NCBI RefSeq assembly: GCF_000144605.1
Contig: NC_014375.1
Coordinates: forward strand, 2,757,501-2,821,500
Length of the DNA stretch: 64,000 nt
Source of the DNA: Brevundimonas subvibrioides ATCC 15264
GTDB taxonomy: Bacteria > Pseudomonadota > Alphaproteobacteria > Caulobacterales > Caulobacteraceae
Direction: 5' to 3'
How positions within the stretch are numbered: position 1 is the first letter of the stretch; each line of letters opens with the position of its first letter. Below, piece after piece: positions 55,000-64,000 of this stretch. The translations under genes were made by a program, and so were the position numbers. The notes beneath the pieces were generated by a model that was not told the DNA's origin, did not search any database, and saw nothing but the letters and a program-made list of their open reading frames with translations.

Positions 55000-55167
55000 C
55001 CCTCTCCCATTGGGAGAGGGCTTGAGGCTCGCACAGCGTAGCGATGCGCCAAGCCGAAAGGGTGAGGGGTTAGACCCTCACCGGTTCGCACTGTAACCCC
55101 TCACCCTTTCGCGCCAGAACGATCGCTATGCGATCGTGCGCTCAAGCCCTCTCCCGCTGGGAGAGGG
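55000..55167. repeat. Long palindromic intergenic element, type D, overlapping the dxs end
   Basis: Outer arms are inverted 27-bp copies of a CCCTCTCCC hairpin plus CTTGAG (55000-55026 and 55141-55167). Inside are perfect 18-bp inverted arms starting CGAAAGGGTGAG (55055-55072 and 55094-55111) around a 22-nt centre. The whole unit fills the gap between panD and dxs and its right arm provides the last eight codons and stop of dxs. Confidence 0.75.
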
Positions 55168-57058
55168 CCGATTTCTCCACGCCCAGCGCCTTCAGGGCGG
55201 CCGCGGCGATGTGGTCGGCGTCGAGGCCGGCGGTGACGTACTGGGCGGCGGGGCTGTCCTGGTCCTGGAAGACGTCGGGCAGGTGCAGGGTGCGGATCTT
55301 GAGGCCGGCGTCCAGCGCGCCTTCGGACGCGAGGAATTGCAGGACGAAGGCCCCGAAGCCGCCCATGGCCCCCTCCTCCACCGTGATCAGCGCCTCGTGC
55401 TCGCGCGCCAGGCGGGTGATCAGGTCGTGGTCGAGCGGCTTTGCGAACCGGGCGTCGGCGACGGTGGCGGAAATGCCGTGGGCGGCCAGCAGGTCGGCCG
55501 CCTTCAGCGATTCCTGCAGGCGGGTGCCGAACGACAGGATGGCGACGGCGGTGCCTTCACGGACGATTCGGCCCTTGCCGATCTCCAGCGGGGCGGCCAG
55601 TTCCGGGATCTCCACGCCGACGCCGTCGCCGCGCGGATAGCGGAAGGCGGAGGGACGGTCGTCGATCTCGCAGGCGGTGGCGATCATGGCGGCCAGATCG
55701 GCCTCGTCGGCCGCGGCCATCAGGACCATGCCGGGCAGCGCGCCCATATAGCCGATGTCGAAGGACCCGGCGTGGGTCGAGCCGTCGGCGCCGACCAGAC
55801 CGGCGCGGTCCATAGCGAACCGGACCGGCAGCTTCTGGATCGCCACGTCGTGGACGACCTGATCGTAGCCGCGCTGCAGGAAGGTCGAATAGATGGCGCA
55901 GAACGGCTTCATGCCGTCGGCGGCCAGGCCGGCGGCGAAGGTCACGGCATGCTGCTCGGCGATGCCGACGTCATAGGTGCGCTTGGGGTAGGCCTGTCCG
56001 AACAGGTCGAGGCCCGTTCCCGACGGCATGGCGGCGGTGATGGCGACGATGGACGGGTCGATCGCAGCGCGCTTGATCAGTTCGGTGCCGAACACCTTGG
56101 TGTAGCTGGGGGCGTTGGAGACCGACTTGGACTGCTTGCCCGAGACGACGTCGAACTTGACCACCGCGTGCAGCTTGTCGGCGCTGCTCTCGGCCGGGGC
56201 ATAGCCCTTGCCCTTCTGGGTCACGACGTGGACCACCACCGGACGGTCGGTGATGGCGGCGGCGTTCTTCAGGATCGGGACCAGATTGTCCATGTCGTGC
56301 CCGTCGACCGGGCCGATGTAGTAGAAGCCGAGTTCCTCGAAAAAGGTCCCGCCGACGACCATGCCGCGGGCGTATTCCTCGGCCTTGCGCGCGGCCTCGC
56401 GGAACGGGCGGGGCATGTGCTGGACGACCTCGCGGCCGAACTTGCGGAAGTTCTGGTAGGCGCCGCCCGAGACCTGCTTGGCCAGATAGGCGCTCATGCC
56501 GCCGACCGGCGGGGCGATCGACATGTCGTTGTCGTTGAGGATGACGGTCAGCTGGCCGGTCGTCTCGGCCGCGTTGTTCATCGCCTCATAGGCCATGCCG
56601 GCGGACATCGAGCCGTCGCCGATGACGGCCACGACCTTGTTCTGCTTGCCCTGCTGGTCGCGGGCGGCGGCGAAGCCAAGGGCGGCGCTGATGGAGGTCG
56701 AGGCGTGGGCCGCGCCGAACGGATCGTACTCGCTTTCCGACCGCTTGGTGAAACCGGACAGGCCGCCCCCCATGCGCAGGGTGCGGATGCGGTCGCGGCG
56801 ACCCGTCAGGATCTTGTGCGGATAGCACTGGTGACCGACGTCCCAGATCAGGATGTCGTCGGGCGTATTGTAGACGTGGTGCAGGGCGACCGTCAGCTCG
56901 ACGACGCCCAGGCCCGCGCCGAGGTGGCCGCCGGTGGTGGAGACCGCATCGATCGTCTCGGCCCGCAGTTCGTCCGCCAGCTGACGCAGCTGGGCGGCAT
57001 CGAACCCGCGCATGTCGGCGGGGACGTGGACCTTATCGAGAAGCGGGGTGTCGGGCAT
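55142..57058 (-). CDS. dxs: 1-deoxy-D-xylulose-5-phosphate synthase
   Basis: A 638-residue thiamine-diphosphate enzyme, first step of the MEP isoprenoid pathway. Motifs: [17 protein letters not shown] (family GHLGAGLG), [16 protein letters not shown], the ThDP loop [19 protein letters not shown] (given in part), [11 protein letters not shown], and transketolase C-terminal [13 protein letters not shown]. The C-terminal eight residues SALSQRERA (last nine) come from the palindromic element. It is in one operon with ispA upstream. Confidence 0.95.
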   Translation of the reverse strand: MPDTPLLDKVHVPADMRGFDAAQLRQLADELRAETIDAVSTTGGHLGAGLGVVELTVALHHVYNTPDDILIWDVGHQCYPHKILTGRRDRIRTLRMGGGLSGFTKRSESEYDPFGAAHASTSISAALGFAAARDQQGKQNKVVAVIGDGSMSAGMAYEAMNNAAETTGQLTVILNDNDMSIAPPVGGMSAYLAKQVSGGAYQNFRKFGREVVQHMPRPFREAARKAEEYARGMVVGGTFFEELGFYYIGPVDGHDMDNLVPILKNAAAITDRPVVVHVVTQKGKGYAPAESSADKLHAVVKFDVVSGKQSKSVSNAPSYTKVFGTELIKRAAIDPSIVAITAAMPSGTGLDLFGQAYPKRTYDVGIAEQHAVTFAAGLAADGMKPFCAIYSTFLQRGYDQVVHDVAIQKLPVRFAMDRAGLVGADGSTHAGSFDIGYMGALPGMVLMAAADEADLAAMIATACEIDDRPSAFRYPRGDGVGVEIPELAAPLEIGKGRIVREGTAVAILSFGTRLQESLKAADLLAAHGISATVADARFAKPLDHDLITRLAREHEALITVEEGAMGGFGAFVLQFLASEGALDAGLKIRTLHLPDVFQDQDSPAAQYVTAGLDADHIAAAALKALGVEKSALSQRERA

Positions 57059-57122
57059 CGAACGCGCAAACCTTGGCTTTATTGACTGCTGGTCGGCCGG
57101 TCTGATGCCGGACGTTTCCTCA

Positions 57123-58028
57123 CTACGATCTTCGATTTAGCACGAAGTCCACGCTGGCCTTGAGGTTTTCGGCGTCGGGGCCGAACACGTCGAGGTGTCC
57201 ACGGGCCTGATCGGCCAGTTGCGCGACGCGATGCCGCGCCTGATCGACGCCCAGCAGGGTGACGAAATTGGTCTTGCCCTGGGCCGCGTCCTTCTGGGCC
57301 GCCTTGCCCAGCACCGCCTCGTCGCCGTCGAAATCGAGCAGGTCGTCGACGATCTGGTAGGCTAGGCCGATGTCGTGGGCGAAGTCGGTCAGCGCCTGAC
57401 AGTGCCGCTCGTTGGCCCGCGCGACGATCAGCGGAATCTCGAACGCATAGGTGAACAGGGCCCCCGTCTTGAGCCGCTGCATGCGGGCCACGCCTTCGAG
57501 GTCGTCGCGAACGCCCAGCAGATCGACCATCTGCCCCCCCGCCATGCCGCGGGCGCCGCTGGCCAGCGACAGCCGAGCCGCGAGGGCACAGCGGATGTTG
57601 GCGTCCTCGTGCGTGTCCTCGTGCAGGAGGATGTCGAAGGCGGCCGTCTGGAGGGCGTCTCCGGCCAGGACGGCGGTGGCCTCGTCATAAGCGCGGTGCA
57701 GGGTCGGACGGCCGCGGCGCATGTCGTCGTCGTCCATGCAGGGCAGGTCGTCGTGGACCAGGCTGTAGGCGTGGACGCATTCGAGGGCGCAGGCGGCGCG
57801 CAGCACGGGCCGTTCCTCGATGTCGAACAGACGCGACGCCTCCATGGCGAAATAGGGCCGCAGACGCTTGCCGGGGCCAAGCGCCGCATAGCGCATCGCC
57901 TCGGTCAGTCGAACCTCGGGTCCGTCGGCGCGGGGCAGCAGTTCGTCGAGCGCCACGGTGACCATGTCGGCGACCTCGGCCACCCGATCGGCGACGCTCT
58001 GGACAGGGGCATTGGCGGCCAGACGCAT
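57123..58028 (-). CDS. ispA: Polyprenyl synthetase, farnesyl diphosphate synthase type
   Basis: A 301-residue trans-prenyltransferase. First Asp-rich motif [12 protein letters not shown] (D93-D99) with the two extra residues of bacterial FPP synthases, second motif [14 protein letters not shown] near residue 225, and [11 protein letters not shown] before the first motif, which sets a short product. It makes farnesyl diphosphate for undecaprenyl phosphate and quinones. Its ATG overlaps the csaA stop by one base. Confidence 0.92.
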   Translation of the reverse strand: MRLAANAPVQSVADRVAEVADMVTVALDELLPRADGPEVRLTEAMRYAALGPGKRLRPYFAMEASRLFDIEERPVLRAACALECVHAYSLVHDDLPCMDDDDMRRGRPTLHRAYDEATAVLAGDALQTAAFDILLHEDTHEDANIRCALAARLSLASGARGMAGGQMVDLLGVRDDLEGVARMQRLKTGALFTYAFEIPLIVARANERHCQALTDFAHDIGLAYQIVDDLLDFDGDEAVLGKAAQKDAAQGKTNFVTLLGVDQARHRVAQLADQARGHLDVFGPDAENLKASVDFVLNRRS

Positions 58029-58381
58029 CAGAACAGCCTTCCGCCCAGCGGCACGTCGCGGTCGACGCCCACCAGCACGACCTCGCCCGCCGCATCCGGA
58101 AAGCCCAGGGTCAGGACCTCGGACATGAAGGGCCCGATCTGGCGCGGGGCGAAGTTCACGACCGCGGCGACCTTGCGGCCCTCGAGCTGGTCCAAGGTGT
58201 AGTGGCGCGTGATCTGGGCCGAGGACCGCTTGATGCCGATGTCGGGGCCGAAATCGATGCTGAGCTTGTAGGCGGGCTTTCGTGCCTCGGGGAAGGCCTC
58301 GGCACGCACGACCTGGCCGACGCGGATGTCGACGGCGGCGAAGGCGTCGTAGTCGATGCGGTCTGCCAGAGCGGTCGCCAT
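58028..58381 (-). CDS. csaA: CsaA-type tRNA-binding (EMAP/OB-fold) protein
   Basis: A 117-residue protein with one OB fold. It shows [35 protein letters not shown] (in part FAAVDIRVG) and [12 protein letters not shown] and [15 protein letters not shown], the CsaA signatures. CsaA dimers bind tRNA and have been called export chaperones. The ATG at 58381 overlaps the xseB stop by one base. Confidence 0.88.
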   Translation of the reverse strand: MATALADRIDYDAFAAVDIRVGQVVRAEAFPEARKPAYKLSIDFGPDIGIKRSSAQITRHYTLDQLEGRKVAAVVNFAPRQIGPFMSEVLTLGFPDAAGEVVLVGVDRDVPLGGRLF

Positions 58382-58632
58382 CAGTTGAACTCGGCCGGTT
58401 CGACGCCCCGTGCGCTGCCGTCGGCGCCGACGACGATCTTCTCGACCCGCAGCTGGGCGGCCTTCAGGCGAGCCTCGCAATGCGCCTTCAACCGCGCGCC
58501 CTCTTCGTAGAGCGTGATGGATTCCTCAAGCGGGGCCTGTCCCGATTCCAGGCGCGAGACGATGGTCTCGAGCCGCGACAGGGCATCCTCGAAGCTGAGG
58601 TCGGCGGGTACGGAAGGCGTTGCGTCTGACAT
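58381..58632 (-). CDS. xseB: Exodeoxyribonuclease VII small subunit
   Basis: An 83-residue helical protein. Signature: [34 protein letters not shown], here in part [11 protein letters not shown] and [11 protein letters not shown]. It is the small subunit of ExoVII, which cuts single-stranded DNA; the large subunit gene xseA is not here. It leads the xseB-csaA-ispA-dxs run, with one-base overlaps at the first two joins. Confidence 0.93.
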   Translation of the reverse strand: MSDATPSVPADLSFEDALSRLETIVSRLESGQAPLEESITLYEEGARLKAHCEARLKAAQLRVEKIVVGADGSARGVEPAEFN

Positions 58633-58679
58633 TGCCCTCGACCCTAGAGGGGCGATGCGATCGCTTCAACGGGGAAGCG

Positions 58680-59330
58680 TCAAACCCGTTCGTAACGTCG
58701 CTGGGACCAGTATTTGAAGCCTTGGTTGTGGACCAGCTTCCAGCCGTCGGCCTTCAGGCGCCCGCCGACCATGTGATTGAAATACCCGTGGGCCAGGACG
58801 AGCACGTCCTCCCCGGCCTCGGCGCGGGCGATCAGCTTCTGCGCGGCGCGCTCGGCGCGGGCCTCGGCCTGCGCCCGGGTTTCCTGACCGTCATGATGGT
58901 CGAAGGCGTGCCACCAGAAGCGGGCGACGGCTCCCCAATATTTGGGCGGCAGCTTGAACCATGACGGAAAATGGGGCGGCGGAAGGGGAGCCTCGATGAA
59001 CAGCACGTCCGAGGTGATCTCCCGGCCGGCCGAGATGGCGGCGGCGGTTTCCTGGGCGCGCTGGCGGGTGGAGGCGAAGATGACGCCGGCACCCTGAGCC
59101 GTTTCCAGCAGGCCGCGTGGCGGGGTCTGGCCGGCCAGCAGACCGCCCAACTCATATTTCGCCCACCAGTCGCGGTACTGGTCCGAGGTCAGCAGGCATT
59201 TGCGCGACAGGGCGGGTTCCCCGTGGCGCGCCAGGGTGATGGAACCGGGACGGGTGGCTACGGCACGGGAGGGGGCCACGGCAGGGGCGTGCAGTTCAGC
59301 CGAAGGATGATCGAGGGTGTCTGGCATCAT
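58680..59330 (-). CDS. Histidine phosphatase family protein
   Basis: A 216-residue protein with the RHG motif LARHGEPALSRK (catalytic His near residue 36), FASTRQRAQETAAAI, and a second His in VLVLAHGYFNHMVGG. The N-terminal 28 residues are poorly conserved. Members remove phosphate from sugars or proteins; SixA- or CobC-like specificity cannot be told. Convergent with nothing; it precedes xseB by 47 bp. Confidence 0.82.
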   Translation of the reverse strand: MMPDTLDHPSAELHAPAVAPSRAVATRPGSITLARHGEPALSRKCLLTSDQYRDWWAKYELGGLLAGQTPPRGLLETAQGAGVIFASTRQRAQETAAAISAGREITSDVLFIEAPLPPPHFPSWFKLPPKYWGAVARFWWHAFDHHDGQETRAQAEARAERAAQKLIARAEAGEDVLVLAHGYFNHMVGGRLKADGWKLVHNQGFKYWSQRRYERV

Positions 59331-59375
59331 GGTGAGACGGAGATACGGGCGGCGCGGCCGCCTGGACCCTTCAGA

Positions 59376-60296
59376 TTACGCCTCCCCCAACGCCCGGATA
59401 TGGGCCAGGGCCGAGCGGCCCAGTCCTTCAAGGTCGTAACCGCCCTCCAGCGAAGAGACAACCTTGCCGCCGCAACGACGGCGCGCGACCTCCAGCACCG
59501 CGCGGGTCGCCCAGGCGAAATCCTCGGCCTCCAGTGACTGATGCGCCAGGGGATCGCGGCGGTGGGCGTCGAAACCGGCGGAGATCAGGATCAGGTCGGG
59601 GGCGAAGTCGTCGAGCGCCGGCATCAATCCGCCGGCAAAACTGGCGCGCCATGATTCGCGCGCGGCATGGGGCTCGACCGCGACATTGACGATGTTGCCG
59701 ACGCCGGTCTCGGAGGGCGCGCCGGTGCCGGGATAGAGGGGCATCTGGTGGATCGAGGCCAGGAACAGGCTGTCGTCGGCCTCGAAAGCGGCCTGGGTGC
59801 CGTTGCCGTGGTGGACGTCGAAATCGACCACGGCGACGCGGGCCATGCCGAGGGTCTGGGCGACCCGGGCGGCGACGGCGACGTTGGAGAACAGGCAGAA
59901 GCCCATGGCCTGGTCCGGCTCGGCATGGTGGCCGGGCGGACGGACGGCGGCGAAGGCGCGGGCGGTCCGGCCCTCCGCCACCGCGCGCACGGCGTCGATG
60001 ACCGCTCCGGCGGCGAGGCGGGCGGCCCGGACGCTGCCGGAGGACAGGATCGTGTCGGCGTCCAGCTGCGCCAGGCCCTGCGCGGGCGAGGCCTCGATCA
60101 TGCGGGAGACGTAGGCGGCCGGGTGGATCCGCTCCAGATCGGTGACGGCGGCCTCGGTGGCGGCGCAACGGTCCAGCGACAGGTCCGAATCGTCGAGCGC
60201 GGCGAGGACGGCGGCGAGTCGCTCGGGGCGTTCGGGATGCCCCGCGCCGGGCGCGTGGGCGATCATGTCGGGGTGGGTGAACAGGGAGACGGACAT
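59376..60296 (-). CDS. Histone-deacetylase / acetylpolyamine amidohydrolase family protein
   Basis: A 306-residue zinc hydrolase of the class II HDAC type. Active-site words: [11 protein letters not shown] (His123-His124), [13 protein letters not shown] (Asp158, Asp160, His162), and [17 protein letters not shown] with the second Asp. The family deacetylates small acetylated amines or lysines in bacteria. It resembles acetoin utilization or deacetylase-like proteins of alphaproteobacteria. All ligands are present, so it should be active. Confidence 0.9.
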   Translation of the reverse strand: MSVSLFTHPDMIAHAPGAGHPERPERLAAVLAALDDSDLSLDRCAATEAAVTDLERIHPAAYVSRMIEASPAQGLAQLDADTILSSGSVRAARLAAGAVIDAVRAVAEGRTARAFAAVRPPGHHAEPDQAMGFCLFSNVAVAARVAQTLGMARVAVVDFDVHHGNGTQAAFEADDSLFLASIHQMPLYPGTGAPSETGVGNIVNVAVEPHAARESWRASFAGGLMPALDDFAPDLILISAGFDAHRRDPLAHQSLEAEDFAWATRAVLEVARRRCGGKVVSSLEGGYDLEGLGRSALAHIRALGEA

Positions 60297-60445
60297 GGGC
60301 CCAGACTAGGCGTTCGCGCGCGGGGACGGAACGCGTTTCTCTGCGCATCGGCCCCGCTCCGGCGAAACGGGGCGATGGGTTGCGATGCGGACGACCGGAC
60401 CCATCTGAACGGCCAGGTCGCGGCTTCGCGGCGAAGGACACCCCC

Positions 60446-61450
60446 ATGAAAGCCATCGGCACCCCCGGCCCCCTTCCGGCCGACGACCCCGCAGCCCTGG
60501 TGGCGTTCGACGCGCCCGAGCCGGTGTTGAAGCCCCACGACCTGCTGGTCTCGGTCAGGGCCGTCAGCGTCAATCCGGTCGACGTGAAGGTCCGGGGCAG
60601 CCGCCAGCCCGAGGCCGGCCAGCCGAGCATCCTGGGCTATGACGCGGCCGGGATCGTGACCGCCACCGGCAGCGACGTCAGCCTGTTCAAGGTCGGGGAC
60701 GAAGTCTTCTACGCCGGCCAGATCGACCGCCCGGGCTCGAACGCCGAGCGGCAGGCCGTCGACGAACGGATCGTGGGGCGCAAGCCGGAGCGGCTGGGAT
60801 TTGACGAGGCGGCGGCCCTGCCGCTGGTCTCGATCACGGCCTGGGAGCTGCTGTTCGACCGGATGCACGCCGGGCGCGACGAGGACGAGACCCTGCTGGT
60901 CGTCGGTGGGGCCGGCGGCGTGGGCTCGGTCCTGATCCAGCTGGCGCGGGCCATCACCGGCCTGCGTGTGGTCGCCACGGCCGCGCGGCCCGAAACCCAG
61001 GCCTGGTGTCTGGAGATGGGCGCCCACGCGGTCATCGACCACAGCGGACCGATCGACGAGGCCCTGACCGCCGCCGGGGAGCGGGCGCCGAAATACATCG
61101 CCGCCCTGACCCACACGACCGACCACTTCGAGGCCCTGGCACGGGCCGTTGCCGTCCAGGGCGTGATCGGGGCGATCGACGACTTCAAGGGCCTGCCGGT
61201 CGAACTGCTGAAGCCCAAGACGGCCGGGTTCGTGTGGGAGTTCATGTTCGCCCGCTCGCTGCATCAGACGCCCGACATGATCCAGCAGCACCACATCCTG
61301 ACCGAGATCGCGCGTCTGGTGGAGGCCGGCCAGATGCGCAGTCCGCTGACCGAGACCCTGGGGGCGATGACCGTCGAGACCCTGCTGGAAGGCCACCGCC
61401 GGCTGCAGAGCGGCGCGACCATCGGCAAGGTCGCTCTGGACGCGATCTGA
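60446..61450 (+). CDS. Zinc-type alcohol dehydrogenase-like / quinone oxidoreductase-like protein
   Basis: A 334-residue MDR-family protein. It has NPVDVKVRG and GYDAAGIVTATGSDV at the front, LPLVSITAWELLFDR and the Rossmann motif VVGGAGGVGSVLIQL. The usual catalytic-zinc Cys-His-Glu set is absent (the equivalent GHE loop is GYDAAG), which fits the zinc-free ZADH1/QOR type using NADPH. The substrate is unknown. AAGGA lies seven bases before ATG 60446. The GNAT gene follows 15 bp later. Confidence 0.88.
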   Translation: MKAIGTPGPLPADDPAALVAFDAPEPVLKPHDLLVSVRAVSVNPVDVKVRGSRQPEAGQPSILGYDAAGIVTATGSDVSLFKVGDEVFYAGQIDRPGSNAERQAVDERIVGRKPERLGFDEAAALPLVSITAWELLFDRMHAGRDEDETLLVVGGAGGVGSVLIQLARAITGLRVVATAARPETQAWCLEMGAHAVIDHSGPIDEALTAAGERAPKYIAALTHTTDHFEALARAVAVQGVIGAIDDFKGLPVELLKPKTAGFVWEFMFARSLHQTPDMIQQHHILTEIARLVEAGQMRSPLTETLGAMTVETLLEGHRRLQSGATIGKVALDAI

Positions 61451-61465
61451 GGCTATGGGGCGGGC

Positions 61466-62002
61466 ATGACCGACGTTGTGATCCGCCCCGCCCGCCCCGA
61501 GGACGCCGCCGCCCTGGGCGCTGTGGGCCGCCAGACCTTCATCGACACCTTCGTGGCCGGGGACGGGTTCGCCATCCCCTACCCCGCCGACGATCTGGCC
61601 GCGTTCCTCGACGCCAGCTTCAGCCCCGAGGCCACGGCGCGCAAACTCGCGGAGCTAGGCGCGGCCTGGTGGGTGGCCGAGGGGCCGGACGGCGCGCTGC
61701 TGGCCTTCGCCAATGCGGGGTCGAACACCCTGCCCCATCCGGACGGCCGACCCGGCCACATGGAGCTTCGCCGGCTGTATGTGGGCAAGGCCGCCCAAGG
61801 GCTGGGTCTGGGAACCCGGCTTCTGACCCTGTCGCTGGAGTGGATGGAGGCGAACACCGACGGCCCCCTGTGGATCGGCGTCTGGAGCGGAAACCTGAAG
61901 GCGCAGAAACTCTATGCCGCCCATGGATTCGAGAAGGCGGGAGAGTACCAGTACCCGGTCGGGGCGTGGCTGGACGACGAGTTCATCTTGCGGCGCGGCT
62001 GA
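61466..62002 (+). CDS. GNAT family N-acetyltransferase
   Basis: A 178-residue acetyltransferase: VVIRPARPEDAAALGAVG at the start, the acetyl-CoA loop LYVGKAAQGLGLGTRLL (Q/RxxGxG/A), and WSGNLKAQKLYAAHGFEKAGEY, the two last GNAT motifs. The substrate is unknown. It is only 15 bp behind the oxidoreductase, so they share a transcript. Confidence 0.88.
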   Translation: MTDVVIRPARPEDAAALGAVGRQTFIDTFVAGDGFAIPYPADDLAAFLDASFSPEATARKLAELGAAWWVAEGPDGALLAFANAGSNTLPHPDGRPGHMELRRLYVGKAAQGLGLGTRLLTLSLEWMEANTDGPLWIGVWSGNLKAQKLYAAHGFEKAGEYQYPVGAWLDDEFILRRG

Positions 62003-62023
62003 GCGAGGTTCAGGGTTTCAGCC

Positions 62024-63202
62024 ATGCTCCTCCCCTTCTTCACCGCCCTGCGGCAGGCCAGGGTTCCGGTCTCGACCAAGGAATGGCTCCATCTGATGGA
62101 GGCCATGGACAAGGACGTGGCGGGCGGTCGGGTCGAGGACTTCTATCACCTGTCGCGCGCAGTGCTGGTCAAGGACGAGAAGCACTACGACCGGTTCGAC
62201 CAGGTGTTCGGCACGGTGTTCAAGGGCATCGAGACCATCGCCGCGGGCGATGAGCCCACGCTGGACGTGCCCGAGGACTGGCTGAGGCTGCTGAACTCCA
62301 AGTTCCTGACCGACGAGGAGAAGGCCGAGATCGAGGCGCTGGGCGGCTTCGCCAAGCTGATGGAGACGCTGAAGCAGCGGATGGAGGAGCAGAAGGAGCG
62401 TCACGAGGGCGGGTCCAAATGGATCGGCACCGGCGGCACCAGCCCCTTCGGCCACGGCGGCTACAATCCCGAGGGCGTGCGTATCGGAGGACCGGCCAAA
62501 CAGGGGCGTGCGGTCAAGGTCTGGGAGAAGCGCGAATACCGCAACCTGGACGACACAGTCGAGTTGGGGACGCGCAACATCAAGGTCGCCCTGCGTCGGC
62601 TGCGGCGGTTTGCGCGCGAAGGCGCGGCCGAGGAACTGGACATCGACGGCACGATCGACGGCACGGCGCGGCAGGGCTGGCTGGACATCCGCATGCGGCC
62701 GGAGCGGCGAAACACCATCAAGGTGCTGCTGTTCCTCGACGTCGGCGGGTCGATGGATGGTCACATCAAGCTGTGCGAGGAGCTGTTCTCCGCCGCGAAG
62801 ACCGAGTTCAAGAATCTGGAGTTCTTCTACTTCCACAACTGCCTTTACGAGGGCGTCTGGAAGGACAACCGCCGCCGGCACGCGGAGAAGATCCCGACCT
62901 GGGACCTGCTGAACAAATACCCCGGCGACTGGCGCGCGATCTTCGTCGGCGACGCGACCATGAGCCCCTATGAAGTGACCATGCCCGGCGGCTCGGTCGA
63001 GCACTGGAACGAGGAGGCCGGGGCGGTCTGGATGCGACGGGCCCGGCTGCAGTGGGACAAGTCGGTGTGGCTGAACCCGGTGGCCGAACGTTACTGGAGC
63101 TATACCGCGTCGGTGAAGCTGCTCAGCGAGGTCATGGACGAGCGGATGTATCCGCTGACGCTCGACGGACTCGACCGGGCGATGCGGGCCCTGACGCGCT
63201 AG
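62024..63202 (+). CDS. VWA-domain protein (CoxE/COG3825-like)
   Basis: A 392-residue cytoplasmic protein. The N-terminal 200 residues are helical with WEKREYRNLDDTVELGTRN; the C-terminal VWA domain begins LLFLDVGGSMDGH with MIDAS residues Asp239, Gly-Ser243, and continues FFYFHNCLYEGVW. In other genomes this family works with a MoxR-type AAA+ ATPase as a metal-insertion or maturation chaperone. No such ATPase gene lies next to it here. It follows the GNAT gene by 21 bp. Confidence 0.86.
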   Translation: MLLPFFTALRQARVPVSTKEWLHLMEAMDKDVAGGRVEDFYHLSRAVLVKDEKHYDRFDQVFGTVFKGIETIAAGDEPTLDVPEDWLRLLNSKFLTDEEKAEIEALGGFAKLMETLKQRMEEQKERHEGGSKWIGTGGTSPFGHGGYNPEGVRIGGPAKQGRAVKVWEKREYRNLDDTVELGTRNIKVALRRLRRFAREGAAEELDIDGTIDGTARQGWLDIRMRPERRNTIKVLLFLDVGGSMDGHIKLCEELFSAAKTEFKNLEFFYFHNCLYEGVWKDNRRRHAEKIPTWDLLNKYPGDWRAIFVGDATMSPYEVTMPGGSVEHWNEEAGAVWMRRARLQWDKSVWLNPVAERYWSYTASVKLLSEVMDERMYPLTLDGLDRAMRALTR

Positions 63203-63280
63203 TCGCGGCAGTGACGCAGAGGTGAGATGCGGCGCGCCGCCGCCTGTGTCACCGTGGGTTGCAACCCGGAGGGCCCACCG

Positions 63281-63772
63281 ATGCTGACCGCGCTGATGAT
63301 GGCAACAATGCTGCAACAGGCGGCACCCGTCTGGGACGCCCCGCGTGCAGAGCCGGCGGCCGTCGCGGAGATGGCCGCGCCCCCGCCCGACCTGCCTGCC
63401 TGGGCCCTGGCCGATCCGTTCGGCTGGGAGCGATCGCAGTGCAGCCCGCTGCTCCGGAAGGACGCCTCCATGGAGGCCTGCCAGGCACGGGTGCGGCACG
63501 ACCTGTCGGCCGCCCTCGGCGATCGCCTGCCGGCGGGCCTGCAGCCCCCGGGCGAGCCGGTGCCGTGTCTGGCCACGCCGGACGATACGGGTGCCTATCC
63601 GGTCCAGTGCGGCCTGCCGGAACGGCGCACGGCCCAGAGCGTGACGCCCCGCATCGCCGAATGCCGGTCCCGCCCCGCCCGTCAGGGCGGATCGGTCGCC
63701 TTCGTGACCGAATGCGAACCGGAGGCCGGCGAGACGCGCGGCCTGACCTTCCGGCTCGGCGACCGCGACTGA
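63281..63772 (+). CDS. Probably exported protein of unknown function
   Basis: A 163-residue protein with a short hydrophobic start (LTALMMATMLQQAAP), then an Ala/Pro-rich linker and a Cys-containing domain with CSPLLRK, CQARVRHDLSAAL, CLATPDD, CGLPERR, CRSRPARQ and CEPEAGE. The six or so cysteines suggest disulfides outside the cytoplasm. I recognise no family. The start at 63281 is preferred; GTG/ATG further up (63227) gives a non-exported N-terminus. Confidence 0.5.
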   Translation: MLTALMMATMLQQAAPVWDAPRAEPAAVAEMAAPPPDLPAWALADPFGWERSQCSPLLRKDASMEACQARVRHDLSAALGDRLPAGLQPPGEPVPCLATPDDTGAYPVQCGLPERRTAQSVTPRIAECRSRPARQGGSVAFVTECEPEAGETRGLTFRLGDRD

Positions 63773-63835
63773 GCCAGACCGCAAAAAGGCCGCCCCGGGT
63801 GGAGCAGCCCTTTCGTGTTTCGTCGAGGCGGAAAC

Positions 63836-64000
63836 CTAGTTGCGCTTGTCGTTGTCGCGCAGGGTGTCCTTGATGCCACCGACGGTGTTCTGGACCTTGC
63901 CTTCGACCTGATCGGCGCGGCCTTCGGCTTTCAGTTTCTCGTCACCGGTCAGTTTGCCGGCGGCTTCCTTGATGTTGCCACCAATGTTCTTGGCGGCACC
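63836..64000 (-). CDS. CsbD family stress protein, C-terminal part (start lies beyond the window)
   Basis: The last 54 codons, read leftwards from the window end, translate to GAAKNIGGNIKEAAGKLTG followed by KAEGRADQVEGKVQNTVG and a stop at 63836. These are the CsbD hallmarks: KxxxGxxKExxGKLTGD and RADQVEGK. CsbD proteins are small, hydrophilic stress-induced proteins of unknown action. The Met start is not visible. Confidence 0.9.
   Translation of the reverse strand, partial: GAAKNIGGNIKEAAGKLTGDEKLKAEGRADQVEGKVQNTVGGIKDTLRDNDKRN

Overview
This is a high-GC alphaproteobacterial chromosome segment, most likely from the Caulobacteraceae and probably Brevundimonas. The strongest clues are a complete hfaA-hfaB-hfaD holdfast-anchor locus, TTAACCAT sites of the CtrA type, an alphaproteobacterial-type dcw order, and the style of the small outer-membrane barrels. 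The genus is an inference; the family is fairly secure. I see no prophage, integrase, transposase or CRISPR array. Almost everything looks like vertically inherited core genome, and the unusual material lies mainly between genes.

Layout. 0-3.1 kb: start of a rhomboid protease, then hfaABD, whose products anchor the holdfast polysaccharide to the envelope. 3.2-12.6 kb: M16 metalloprotease, Pro-rich exported protein, PAS protein, gamma-carbonic anhydrase, PhoH ATPase behind a structured leader with a terminator hairpin, DoxX, pirin and SIMPL genes, with three large palindromic intergenic elements. 12.8-16.9 kb: a CAT-anticodon tRNA, an outer-membrane barrel, and a Sel1 lipoprotein / beta-helix pair. 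17.1-22.8 kb: a plus-strand run (free methionine sulfoxide reductase, SDR, CitE-like lyase, KpsC-like Kdo transferase, FabH-like synthase, small orphan). 22.8-31 kb: two paralogous barrels, PanE-like reductase, lipoprotein, pyruvate phosphate dikinase, KatE catalase. 31-36.2 kb: glyQS, a fasciclin-domain protein, ispE.

36.2-49.7 kb is the dcw cluster on the minus strand: mraZ-rsmH-ftsL-ftsI-murE-murF-mraY-murD-ftsW-murG. The first genes overlap by 4-8 nt, and the cluster is followed by a TPR protein and ispE instead of murC/murB/ftsQAZ. Upstream of mraZ there is a perfect array of four TGGG boxes on a 10-bp period (the MraZ operator form) and a CtrA-type half-site. Beyond it lies rnpB (RNase P RNA), and divergent from rnpB a short membrane protein that looks like a degenerate SEDS (FtsW/RodA) homologue.

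51.4-64 kb: AmpD-like amidase, membrane protein, SppA, panD, then xseB-csaA-ispA-dxs as one minus-strand operon. With ispE this gives three isoprenoid-supply genes in the window, next to cell-wall genes that consume undecaprenyl phosphate. Then come a histidine phosphatase, an acetoin-utilisation/HDAC-type deacetylase, a quinone-oxidoreductase-like enzyme, a GNAT enzyme, a VWA protein, an orphan exported protein and a truncated CsbD gene.

The observations I would follow first are the SEDS-like protein beside rnpB and dcw, the phoH leader RNA, the ispE start, the family of composite palindromic elements (one supplies the last codons of dxs), and the paired CtrA-like sites between the Sel1 lipoprotein and msrC genes.
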